Positions 1 to 6,057 of a stretch of 43,565 bases of DNA are shown piece by piece. The notes beneath the pieces are model-generated. The model saw only the letters and a list, made by a program, of their open reading frames with translations. It had not been told where the DNA came from and did not search any database. The stretch is from a virus. Position 1 is the stretch's first letter. The number at the start of each line of letters is the position of its first letter. Made by a program: the position numbers and the translations under genes. The DNA is taken from positions 1-43,565 of the IMG/VR virus record IMGVR_UViG_3300037193_000189, one strand, 5' to 3'.

Positions 1-51
1 AAGGACAAGGATGTACGCAAGGTCTACGAGGAGCCTGTAACCGTCGACTAG
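1..51 (+). CDS. 3' end of an unidentified gene (partial)
   Basis: The first 16 codons of the window are open in frame 1 and end in TAG at 49-51. They read as a short charged tail ending in the residues EEPVTVD. The start lies outside the window. The stop is seven bases before the ATG at 59, so this gene probably belongs to the same rightward operon as the nucleotide-metabolism genes. Too little is visible to assign a function. A chance open stretch cannot be excluded, but the tight spacing to the next gene favours a real gene. Confidence 0.6.
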   Translation, partial: KDKDVRKVYEEPVTVD

Positions 52-58
52 GAGAGCA

Positions 59-223
59 ATGGACGAGGAACAGATTAAGTACACGGAAGTAGGGGACATC
101 CTTGAGTATGACTACGACGGAGATTGCCGCCGTCCAGTCGTGATGTGTAACTGTTGCTGGGCGCTAGTTCCCTTGACGTATCGGGACCTGCACACGGAAT
201 GGCACCGGAAGGTAGGACAATGA
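59..223 (+). CDS. Small Cys/His (zinc-finger-like) protein, 54 aa
   Basis: This ORF starts with ATG at 59, with AGGAG at 50-54 as ribosome binding site, and its TGA overlaps the kinase ATG as ATGA at 220-223. The 54-residue product has an acidic N-terminal half (residues 2-22). It then has C30-x2-C33 (with an extra C32 and C23) followed by H45-x3-H49. That C-C-H-H spacing resembles the short zinc-finger-like proteins scattered through actinobacteriophage early operons. Zinc binding is inferred from the motif only, and the role is unknown. The overlap with the kinase suggests translational coupling. Confidence 0.75.
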   Translation: MDEEQIKYTEVGDILEYDYDGDCRRPVVMCNCCWALVPLTYRDLHTEWHRKVGQ

Positions 224-768
224 TTATTGGAATTGCCGGTAAGGCTGGGCACGGGAAAGACACCGTGGCTAACTTCATCGTGGAGATGGTTCCCGACGCC
301 AAGCGGCGTGCGTTTGCTGATCCGCTGAAGAAGATGGCACTTGCCATTGACCCGCTGATTGAAGGCAACAAGCGGCTAAGTGATTTCGTGGCCAATCCTG
401 ATGGGTGGCAGTCGGCTAAGAAGCACCCAGAGGTACGGCGCTTCCTTCAGCGGCTAGGCACGGAGGGTGTTCGCGGTACGCTCGGTGAGGAAACCTGGGT
501 TAATCACCTTCTAGACGAGTACTACGCTGATTGGGACCTGAGCGGAGAGCCAGTCTACGTGATTCCGGATGTCCGCTTCCCGAACGAACTGTCTGTGTGT
601 GATGAAGTGATCACGGTGATCCGTCCCGATGCCGCTGATCTTGGAGAGAATTCCGGTCACGCTAGCGAACAACTGATTGACGGCAACTACAAGATCCTCA
701 ACGACTCCGATCTAGAGCACCTGTGGACACGGGTACATGAACTGATGGATGAACTGGAGTTGCTGTGA
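220..768 (+). CDS. Deoxynucleoside monophosphate kinase
   Basis: The 182-residue product opens with a P-loop: G-K-A-G-H-G-K-D-T at residues 7-15. The family (phage dNMP kinases, T4 gp1-like) transfers phosphate from ATP to dNMPs, giving dNDPs for phage DNA synthesis in the cytoplasm. Residues 29-40 and the segment YVIPDVRFPNE near the middle fit the substrate-binding part of this family. The open frame extends back to 154. I chose ATG 220 because it gives the classic hydrophobic strand plus P-loop at the N terminus and an ATGA overlap with the preceding small gene. The next gene starts at GTG 765 inside its stop. It works with the dCMP deaminase and ThyX just downstream: ThyX makes dTMP and this kinase can phosphorylate it. 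Family assignment is fairly sure; the exact dNMP preference is not visible. Confidence 0.85.
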   Translation: MIIGIAGKAGHGKDTVANFIVEMVPDAKRRAFADPLKKMALAIDPLIEGNKRLSDFVANPDGWQSAKKHPEVRRFLQRLGTEGVRGTLGEETWVNHLLDEYYADWDLSGEPVYVIPDVRFPNELSVCDEVITVIRPDAADLGENSGHASEQLIDGNYKILNDSDLEHLWTRVHELMDELELL

Positions 769-920
769 AGCTAGTAGACGTGATCGCTTGGTTGATCCGT
801 AACGGCAACGCAGAGGATGAGGTAGCGATTGGGGAAGTTCCTAACGGGATGGCCATCAAGATCTATCGAGAGGGAGACGACTTCCCCTCAGCCTCATTGG
901 AGCTAGAAGTTGGTCAATGA
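765..920 (+). CDS. Small hypothetical protein, 51 aa
   Basis: This short gene starts at GTG 765, which overlaps the kinase TGA, and ends at TGA 918-920, which overlaps the ATG of dCMP deaminase. It therefore fits exactly into the gap between two recognised genes, with 4-base overlaps on both sides. The product has a hydrophobic start (KLVDVIAWLI) followed by an acidic body. I recognise no motif and no membrane segment long enough to span a bilayer. The perfect overlaps are the main evidence that it is real. Any role in nucleotide metabolism would be guilt by position only. Confidence 0.7.
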   Translation: MKLVDVIAWLIRNGNAEDEVAIGEVPNGMAIKIYREGDDFPSASLELEVGQ

Positions 921-1330
921 CCAAGCCTAGCGTTGATCGGATCTTGCTCCGTCATGCGTTCGACTGGTCCTCTGAGAGCAAGTGCAGAAGGCTTCAGGTT
1001 GGGGCTGTGCTTGCCTCAGAGGGCCGGTCAATCGCTACGGGGTACAACGGCACCCCCAGAGGTCTCCCAGCCTGTCTGTGTGGCCCTGAGAGCCGTTGTG
1101 AGTCTGCTGTACACGCTGAGCTGAACGCTCTCCTGTACGCAGGGAGACTGGGTGTGCGGACGGTCGGCACCACGCTCTACTGCACTCACAACCCGTGTGT
1201 AGGATGCTCCGGTGCGATCATCAATGCGGGTGTCGTCCGCGTGGTGTATGCTCAGCCGTACCGAGACCTCTCGGGACTAACCATGTTGGAACAGGCTGGA
1301 ATTGAAGTGGAGAATCTGATTGATTACTGA
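917..1330 (+). CDS. Deoxycytidylate (dCMP) deaminase
   Basis: The 137-residue protein has the zinc-dependent cytidine deaminase signature. H66-A-E68 provides a zinc ligand and the proton-shuttling Glu, and P93-C94-x2-C97 provides the two Cys ligands. The segment GYNGTPRG (residues 42-49) is typical of dCMP deaminases, and the additional Cys residues at 53, 55 and 61 match the structural-zinc region of the T4-type enzyme. The reaction is dCMP + water to dUMP + ammonia. The dUMP is the substrate for the ThyX encoded immediately downstream, whose start overlaps this gene by 11 bases. Length is normal for phage versions. Start ATG 917 overlaps the upstream stop as ATGA. Confidence 0.92.
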   Translation: MTKPSVDRILLRHAFDWSSESKCRRLQVGAVLASEGRSIATGYNGTPRGLPACLCGPESRCESAVHAELNALLYAGRLGVRTVGTTLYCTHNPCVGCSGAIINAGVVRVVYAQPYRDLSGLTMLEQAGIEVENLIDY

Positions 1331-2042
1331 ACCTAAGGTCACTGTGTGGGGGTACACTGCGGTAACCCCTGAGCTAGTAGACTTCATCGGATCTAGCGAT
1401 GAGGAAGGAGAGTACCTTTCTGAGGCAGACTACCTGGGCACAGCGGCAGGGAAGATCTGTTACACGACTAAGCCGAACTGGCGAAACCCAGACACCAATA
1501 CGGTTGACAAGTACATCAAGAACATCCTGAGCCTTCAGCATTACTCGGTGCTGGCTCACGCATCGGTCACGCTGTACCTGGAGGGTGTCTCTCGTGCCCT
1601 GACACACGAACTGGTGCGCTCTCGCTTCCTGGCCTTCTCTCAGCTCTCACAGCGCTACTGCAATAGCTCAGAGATGGACTGGGTGTGTCCTCCGATTGAC
1701 TTGGATGACAAGGAGGCTCAGCTAGATTATGCACAGCATTTTGACTCGTGCCTGACTGCGTATGATCAGCACACAGAGCGGCTGATGAAGAAGCTTGCCA
1801 GCATGGATCCGCACATGCGCAGGAAGCGTGCTCGTGAGGCAGCGCGTGGGGTGTTGCCGAACATCACGGAAACCAAGATCGTCACGAGTGGTAACCTGCG
1901 TGCCTGGCGAGACTTCCTGTCCCAGCGGCTTGACCCGACTGCTGACCTGGAGATCATGCGGCTAGGCTCTGTTATTCTGGAGATTATGAAGGACTACGCA
2001 CCCAGCACCTTCAGTGACTTTAAGAGGGAAGATGACAACTGA
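1320..2042 (+). CDS. thyX: Flavin-dependent thymidylate synthase
   Basis: The 240-residue protein is a ThyX: it methylates dUMP to dTMP using methylenetetrahydrofolate, FAD and NADPH, as a homotetramer in the cytoplasm. The core is recognisable from ISLxH-like residues 70-80 (two His, H74 and H80) and GVSRALTHELVR at 89-100. The flavin/substrate motif follows at 100-110, normally R-H-R-x7-S. Here it reads R100-S101-R102-FLAFSQL-S110, so the central His is replaced by Ser. QRY follows at 111-113, as in active family members. The start is taken as TTG 1320 because GGAG lies seven bases upstream (within GTGGAGAATC); this gives an 11-base overlap with dCMP deaminase. The substitution may be a lineage feature rather than a loss of activity. 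Confidence 0.92.
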   Translation: MITEPKVTVWGYTAVTPELVDFIGSSDEEGEYLSEADYLGTAAGKICYTTKPNWRNPDTNTVDKYIKNILSLQHYSVLAHASVTLYLEGVSRALTHELVRSRFLAFSQLSQRYCNSSEMDWVCPPIDLDDKEAQLDYAQHFDSCLTAYDQHTERLMKKLASMDPHMRRKRAREAARGVLPNITETKIVTSGNLRAWRDFLSQRLDPTADLEIMRLGSVILEIMKDYAPSTFSDFKREDDN

Positions 2043-2250
2043 AGCAAAGCAAGCCGCGATTATCGCGATAGCACTGTATCTCATCTACGACGTAGCGTTT
2101 TCGCTCGTGAGTGATACGGTTCTCTACGTCGCTAGCCTGGTGGTTATGGTCGCCTACGCGGGGCTAGCGGGATGGGCTTTCTATTCCTACCGAGAGCCAG
2201 AGAAGCCTAGCACCGTACGAGCGCGGACAAGTACACACCGCAGAGCCTGA
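2032..2250 (+). CDS. Small two-helix membrane protein, 72 aa
   Basis: The gene starts at ATG 2032 and overlaps the ThyX 3' end by 11 bases, the same arrangement as deaminase/ThyX. A GTG at 2014 in the same frame is an alternative start. The product has two predicted membrane spans, about residues 8-26 and 32-54, then a short basic tail rich in Arg and Thr. Nothing identifies a family. It is the last gene of the rightward operon and is followed within ten bases by a strong hairpin. Small two-span proteins at such places can be superinfection or host-takeover membrane proteins, but that is speculation. Confidence 0.65.
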   Translation: MTTEAKQAAIIAIALYLIYDVAFSLVSDTVLYVASLVVMVAYAGLAGWAFYSYREPEKPSTVRARTSTHRRA

Positions 2251-2256
2251 GAGACA

Positions 2257-2295
2257 CGAAACCCCCGATACCTGGTGAAGGTGTCGGGGGTTTCG
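2257..2295. terminator. Bidirectional terminator hairpin between convergent operons
   Basis: A perfect 12-bp inverted repeat (arms 2257-2268 and 2284-2295) extends inward by about four more pairs around a short loop. The arms carry runs of five C/G followed by AAA/TTT. It sits between the rightward gene ending at 2250 and the leftward gene ending at 2297, where a two-way terminator is expected. There is no long T-tract outside the stem on either strand, so efficiency is uncertain. Position and stem strength make the call likely. Confidence 0.8.
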
Positions 2296-2296
2296 C

Positions 2297-2767
2297 TTAC
2301 CCAGTGACCGGGGGAATTGCACCGGGTGGCAGTGTATCCGTAACTCCAGGAGGTGGCGGTGGGTACGCAATGCCCGCCGTACGCATCATAGAGACAACAA
2401 CGCGACCCCATGCAACCATTGCCTCAATGTGAGCACGATCAAAGGCACGTTCCCTCATCATGAGCCGTAGTTGTTCGTCAGTAGCGTCCAGACGAGATTG
2501 CATCTTCTGCATCTCAATTTCGTGACGCTGCTGATCCTCCATGCGCAACTCCCGTAATTGGGCTACGTCGGCTCTCCAGGAATCCACCTGTACCCGCCAA
2601 GACTCCTGGTCTAGCTTCTTTCTTTCGATCTCCGCTGTCTGCTCACCCAGTGCCCTTGCCTGAGCCTGAGCGTCCCTTGCAGTCCTAGCAGTATACCGGT
2701 TGGCAACCCAGATACCGCCGACACTTCCCACGAGGGAAATAATTGCGATAATTACGGACGGGTCCAT
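2297..2767 (-). CDS. Membrane-anchored coiled-coil protein with proline-rich tail
   Basis: The 156-residue product has one N-terminal transmembrane helix (about residues 4-22). A long charged, Gln/Arg/Glu-rich helical region with coiled-coil character follows (about 26-115), then a Pro-rich end with a run of five prolines. Its ATG overlaps the stop of the upstream membrane gene by one base (TAATG), so the two are probably coupled. It is the final gene of the leftward late transcript. The single-span plus coiled-coil plan recalls spanin-like or membrane-tethered lysis accessory proteins, but no motif proves this. A tail- or host-membrane function is equally possible. Confidence 0.75.
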   Translation of the reverse strand: MDPSVIIAIISLVGSVGGIWVANRYTARTARDAQAQARALGEQTAEIERKKLDQESWRVQVDSWRADVAQLRELRMEDQQRHEIEMQKMQSRLDATDEQLRLMMRERAFDRAHIEAMVAWGRVVVSMMRTAGIAYPPPPPGVTDTLPPGAIPPVTG

Positions 2768-3258
2768 TACTTCTCCTCGGTATCGTCCGTATTCAGGTTC
2801 GCGTAGGCTTCAGGCCATCCAGCCACAACCATAATAAACAGACTGATAAGTGCATAAATGACGAACGCATAAATATTAGCAAATTGTCCCTCACGTCCGT
2901 CTGTTGCGAGCCAAGTTGAGAATGACCACGCGTAGAACAACATCCAGACCAGCGGTGGAGTCAGGAAAGCGTTATACCCTAGCGCGTCGTAGTTCTCAGT
3001 GGACCAGCGCTTACGGAACGCCCCAGTTGTGAAGGCAAGCGTTCCTGCGATTATCCAGAGGATTCCGATCCATGAGCCGTCTAGGATTTGAAGAATTGTG
3101 TCTGTTCCATCTCCAGGCGATGAAAATCGTTCCATCGGGTTGAAGAGGTGAGTAATTCCGATAGCTGTCCAACTAAGTCCACCGAGAATCAGAAGTAAAC
3201 CCCTTCTACCGATTCTGTCGGTAAGCTTCAAGTTGGCCGGATTCATGCGCCTGTACAC
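2767..3258 (-). CDS. Four-span membrane protein, 163 aa
   Basis: Four hydrophobic stretches are visible (about residues 20-40, 58-80, 100-121 and 129-148), with a charged N terminus and an acidic C terminus (DDTEEK). I take GTG 3258 as start because GGGGA lies five bases upstream; an ATG at 3246 gives a product four residues shorter. It overlaps the next gene by one base. I do not recognise the family. A holin-type or transport role is possible, but a holin-like gene already lies next to the endolysin at 36.4 kb, so this could equally modify the host membrane. Confidence 0.7.
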   Translation of the reverse strand: MYRRMNPANLKLTDRIGRRGLLLILGGLSWTAIGITHLFNPMERFSSPGDGTDTILQILDGSWIGILWIIAGTLAFTTGAFRKRWSTENYDALGYNAFLTPPLVWMLFYAWSFSTWLATDGREGQFANIYAFVIYALISLFIMVVAGWPEAYANLNTDDTEEK

Positions 3259-3376
3259 TCTTTTCCCCGATTAGTTAGGAGCTTTAATGCTAGTCCCCTA
3301 ATACTAACAGGAACGATTAAGGACACACCACCAGAAGGCAATTTTTGCCTGTTGATCAAGCTTTCAACAAAATATC
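3259..3376. other. Intergenic gap, no gene seen
   Basis: These 118 bases separate the small Cys-containing gene from the membrane-protein pair. They are more A+T-rich than the flanks. They hold a weak 6-bp hairpin (arms 3336-3341 and 3345-3350) and an imperfect inverted repeat near 3270-3300. On the minus strand there is a TAGTAT-like -10, but I see no convincing -35. A promoter or weak terminator here is possible, and neither is established. Confidence 0.4.
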
Positions 3377-3724
3377 TCACGTGGTAGGCTCACCCTGTTG
3401 TGCGGCCTCTTCCGCCTGTCGCGCTGCCCTTCTGTCTCGAATTGCCTGGATGCGCTTCCGTCCAGCGTCAGCAACCTTCATTCTCGTGAACATAGCGTCT
3501 TCTGCGGTCTCGTAGTCGGGGTATGACTCGTCAATGACGATCCACACGCGGCCACACCGCTCACAGAAGATGTGGGGGAGAAGCCCCTCATCTGTTTGTT
3601 CGATCTGGACAGACTGTCCGTTCATTCGGCCAACCATGTAACTGAAGTTCAGTTGGTGCCCGTTCTCTTGGCAGAACTCGTCCCAGACAGCCTTTCTGAT
3701 TTCATCTGTAAGCTCAATAGCCAT
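3377..3724 (-). CDS. Small protein with possible zinc ribbon, 115 aa
   Basis: I place the start at ATG 3724 because AGGAG lies just upstream; the open frame extends to 3742 without a better signal. The product has C18-x4-H23 and C54-x2-C57-G, a pattern that could bind one zinc. A very basic, then Gln/Glu-rich helical C terminus follows (residues 80-115). It lies directly behind the collar-domain tail fibre gene, eight bases after that gene's stop, and is followed by a 118-base gap. Its function is unknown. Position in the tail operon hints at a virion or assembly role, but the Cys pattern would also suit a small regulatory protein. Confidence 0.7.
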   Translation of the reverse strand: MAIELTDEIRKAVWDEFCQENGHQLNFSYMVGRMNGQSVQIEQTDEGLLPHIFCERCGRVWIVIDESYPDYETAEDAMFTRMKVADAGRKRIQAIRDRRAARQAEEAAQQGEPTT

Positions 3725-3732
3725 TTTCTCTC

Positions 3733-4929
3733 CTAGTACCAAATCAAGTAGTTGATTGCAAAACTGGGCTGCTGGATGTCTGTGTTAACAGTAATTGGTG
3801 TCGGCTGAGCCACACCAGTAGTTGCAGCCTGGTTTCTTAGCGTGTGCGCCACTGGTTCGATGCTGATGGAGTGGTTGTGACCACCTGCATAACCTGAATC
3901 AAATGAATGGTTGTGCGTGCCTGAACCATCTGTCCAGGAGGTGGGTGTACGCCTGATCCTCTGAATGGCGTTGGTAGGCTCCCACCAATCCAGGCTTCCA
4001 GAGCTGTGACCACCGTGGTTACCGCCTTGAGCAGTCAGCCATGAGTGCTGGTGATCACCGACACCACCAGATGCGTGAGCGTGACCAGGGTTGCTGGGGT
4101 TGTTCTCAATGGTGTGGGTGTGGCTTACTTGAGGCAGATGGCTGGGTGTTAGCGTAGTGGAAGCAGAGCGGCTGGTTGCACCGAACTTAGTTCCCAGTGG
4201 GTTAGTGGCGTCGGCTCCGGAGAGCACTCGTCCGCGTAGATCTGGGATACGGAATTCTTGTGCTGTATTGCCAGGACCAAATAGATTCTCACCAGCAGTC
4301 TCGCTGAACAGTCCTTGAGCCTTAGCCCAGTCAAAGAGACCCTTGTAAGTAGTGCGAGAGATGGAAGAGCCATCCAGGAGCAGGGTGCCAGGCTTGGGGG
4401 TCTTGCGTAGTGTATGTTCAATCTCCCCTGTGGGCTGTCTTACATAACCAACAGGAGGGTGCTCAATACCGACAACTGACCACTCATCACCGAACTGCTG
4501 GATCTGTACAACCTGGTTGACCGTATGCGAGGATCCAGACATCCGGTTGACACCCGTGATAGTCTGGTTGGCATCGGTTCTAACGGTAACCGTTTCGTCC
4601 GTGATGGCTGTGATCTGCGCAATCTGAACTACCGGTGTCCTAGGAGCGGTCGCACCCACAACCACCATGTCAGTACCTACTACGTCAATCTGGACGCGTT
4701 CACCCAGGATCGGTGCGTAGGAGGCGAGACGACGAATAGCGGGCAGATCTTGACCGGCTACGTTGACGTCAACCGTACCGTTAGCGCGGATAGCAACAAT
4801 GATTCCCCACCGGCGCAGCACGGCAGAGGGGTTGACTTCCTGCACCATGGACTGAGCGATACCGGCAGATGCTCGTGGTGGAATGATTGGGCGAGGGATA
4901 CCACCGGGGCTAGCGTGTGGAGCCGTCAT
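3733..4929 (-). CDS. Tail-collar-domain tail fibre / tip protein
   Basis: The 398-residue protein looks like a virion tip protein. Residues about 40-155 read as small beta-rich OB-type repeats (WGIIVAI, GERVQIDVVG). Residues about 165-240 match the phage tail-collar domain: PGTLLLDGSSI followed by IPDLRGRVLSGAD. The last 130 residues are Gly/Ser/Thr-rich and carry five H-x-H pairs at 270/272, 283/285, 293/295, 339/341 and 351/353. The end is an aromatic INYLIWY. Regularly spaced HxH pairs coordinate metal in the needle-like tip of T4 gp37, so a trimeric metal-bearing tip is plausible here. The gene starts ATGA-overlapped with the hub gene upstream. The role would be host recognition at the distal tail. 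Confidence 0.82.
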   Translation of the reverse strand: MTAPHASPGGIPRPIIPPRASAGIAQSMVQEVNPSAVLRRWGIIVAIRANGTVDVNVAGQDLPAIRRLASYAPILGERVQIDVVGTDMVVVGATAPRTPVVQIAQITAITDETVTVRTDANQTITGVNRMSGSSHTVNQVVQIQQFGDEWSVVGIEHPPVGYVRQPTGEIEHTLRKTPKPGTLLLDGSSISRTTYKGLFDWAKAQGLFSETAGENLFGPGNTAQEFRIPDLRGRVLSGADATNPLGTKFGATSRSASTTLTPSHLPQVSHTHTIENNPSNPGHAHASGGVGDHQHSWLTAQGGNHGGHSSGSLDWWEPTNAIQRIRRTPTSWTDGSGTHNHSFDSGYAGGHNHSISIEPVAHTLRNQAATTGVAQPTPITVNTDIQQPSFAINYLIWY

Positions 4930-6023
4930 GCCGCACCCCTACGCTTATCGGTGGTAACACTCATCTCGCTCTCAGCGTCTAGTGGCATATCAATACCGCT
5001 CACCACAAACGTATCATCAAGCTTAGACCGCTCTCGCTTCACGCGCACCACGTCACCATCCTCTAGACGCGGGTCCGGTACGGCTGTTAGGGTTACCGAT
5101 AGCTCAGGCTTTCCGACGCGGCGTAGCAGAGACTGCCCGGTAGCAATTGCCTGCTCTTCCGTCTGGATGAGACCAGTTGGGAAGAAGTAGGGGATCTTGA
5201 CAAACGCGTTCTCTCTCCACACTTCTACGCGGATAGGCTGGTCAATCTCGGATCCCTCGGAGTAGACGATTACTCCGGTGTACAGCGTAGAGGAGTCAGT
5301 CTCTCGCCTGAAGGAAGTCACTACGCTGTTCTCATCGTCGGTGAAGACGCGTACCACGGTATCCTGATCAGGATCCGGAATCCTGCGTAGCGTGACAACA
5401 CCAGCCGCATCAAAGTACAGGTCCATTCCGTCAGCACGAGCAATCTTGACCGCATCATCCCAGGGATCGTTATCGGCAGACGTACCCAGGGTTGCACCAG
5501 GAACCGTGGCGTTAGTAGGCTGAAAGTTGTACTGAAGACCCGGTAGCCTAGACTCAAGCATGTCCCGGATCACGTCACCCACCTTGCCACCACTAGGCAC
5601 ACCGTATGGGAAGGTCCAGCGGAGACGAGAGATCAGTTTTGAAGGGTCATACGCGTCAATACTGATTTCCAGCGAATCGCCTTTGTCGTCAATCTTAGGG
5701 TTGTCCGGATAGAAACGACCAAGCGGGAACAACTCTTCTGTACCGTCCCTCCACTTGATGCCCCGGTATACCTGCAACTGATGTCCTGAGAATGGCTGTA
5801 GCATGTCCTCAAGCTCAGTCGGCACAAGTTCCCCGGTCGGATCCTGAATGATCATTGAACACTGCCGCCGGATCTTACGGGACGAGTCTATAGAGACTGT
5901 TCCACCAGTCACATTGAATGTGCCGATGACGAGACGTCCAGTCCGGTCCAGAATGTCACAACGCACCGAAACGTCATGGCTGGACGCCACAGACGCAGCA
6001 AATCTGTCTGAGCTAACAAACAC
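4926..6023 (-). CDS. Minor tail protein, DUF5047-type hub
   Basis: The 365-residue product fits the actinophage minor tail family containing DUF5047. Its N terminus is Ser/His-rich, then come DILDRTGRLV, a beta stretch, RKIRRQCSMIIQDPTG and LYRGI/ELFPLGRF-like segments (here VYRGIKWRDG and ELFPLGRF). Such proteins form the baseplate-hub-like ring that joins the tail tube to fibres. The start is GTG 6023, with AGGAG six bases upstream. The next gene begins inside its stop (ATGA). The C-terminal third (about 240-360) is beta-rich and ends basic. The family call rests on remembered sequence style; the position after the distal tail gene supports it. Confidence 0.75.
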   Translation of the reverse strand: MFVSSDRFAASVASSHDVSVRCDILDRTGRLVIGTFNVTGGTVSIDSSRKIRRQCSMIIQDPTGELVPTELEDMLQPFSGHQLQVYRGIKWRDGTEELFPLGRFYPDNPKIDDKGDSLEISIDAYDPSKLISRLRWTFPYGVPSGGKVGDVIRDMLESRLPGLQYNFQPTNATVPGATLGTSADNDPWDDAVKIARADGMDLYFDAAGVVTLRRIPDPDQDTVVRVFTDDENSVVTSFRRETDSSTLYTGVIVYSEGSEIDQPIRVEVWRENAFVKIPYFFPTGLIQTEEQAIATGQSLLRRVGKPELSVTLTAVPDPRLEDGDVVRVKRERSKLDDTFVVSGIDMPLDAESEMSVTTDKRRGAA

Positions 6024-6057
6024 TCAATTCTCCTTTTCCGTAGCCAATTACATTCTA

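Noticed and set aside
154-219. Upstream extension of the dNMP kinase ORF to 154
   Set aside because: It overlaps the well-supported 54-residue gene, and ATG 220 gives a normal P-loop N terminus with an ATGA junction.
3336-3350. Short hairpin in the 3259-3376 gap as a terminator
   Set aside because: The stem is only six pairs with a three-base loop and lacks a T-run on the minus strand. I mention it only as part of the gap.
4525-5190. 221-codon plus-strand frame opposite the collar and hub genes
   Set aside because: It crosses two well-supported minus-strand genes and their ATGA junction, and its product has no recognisable composition or motif.
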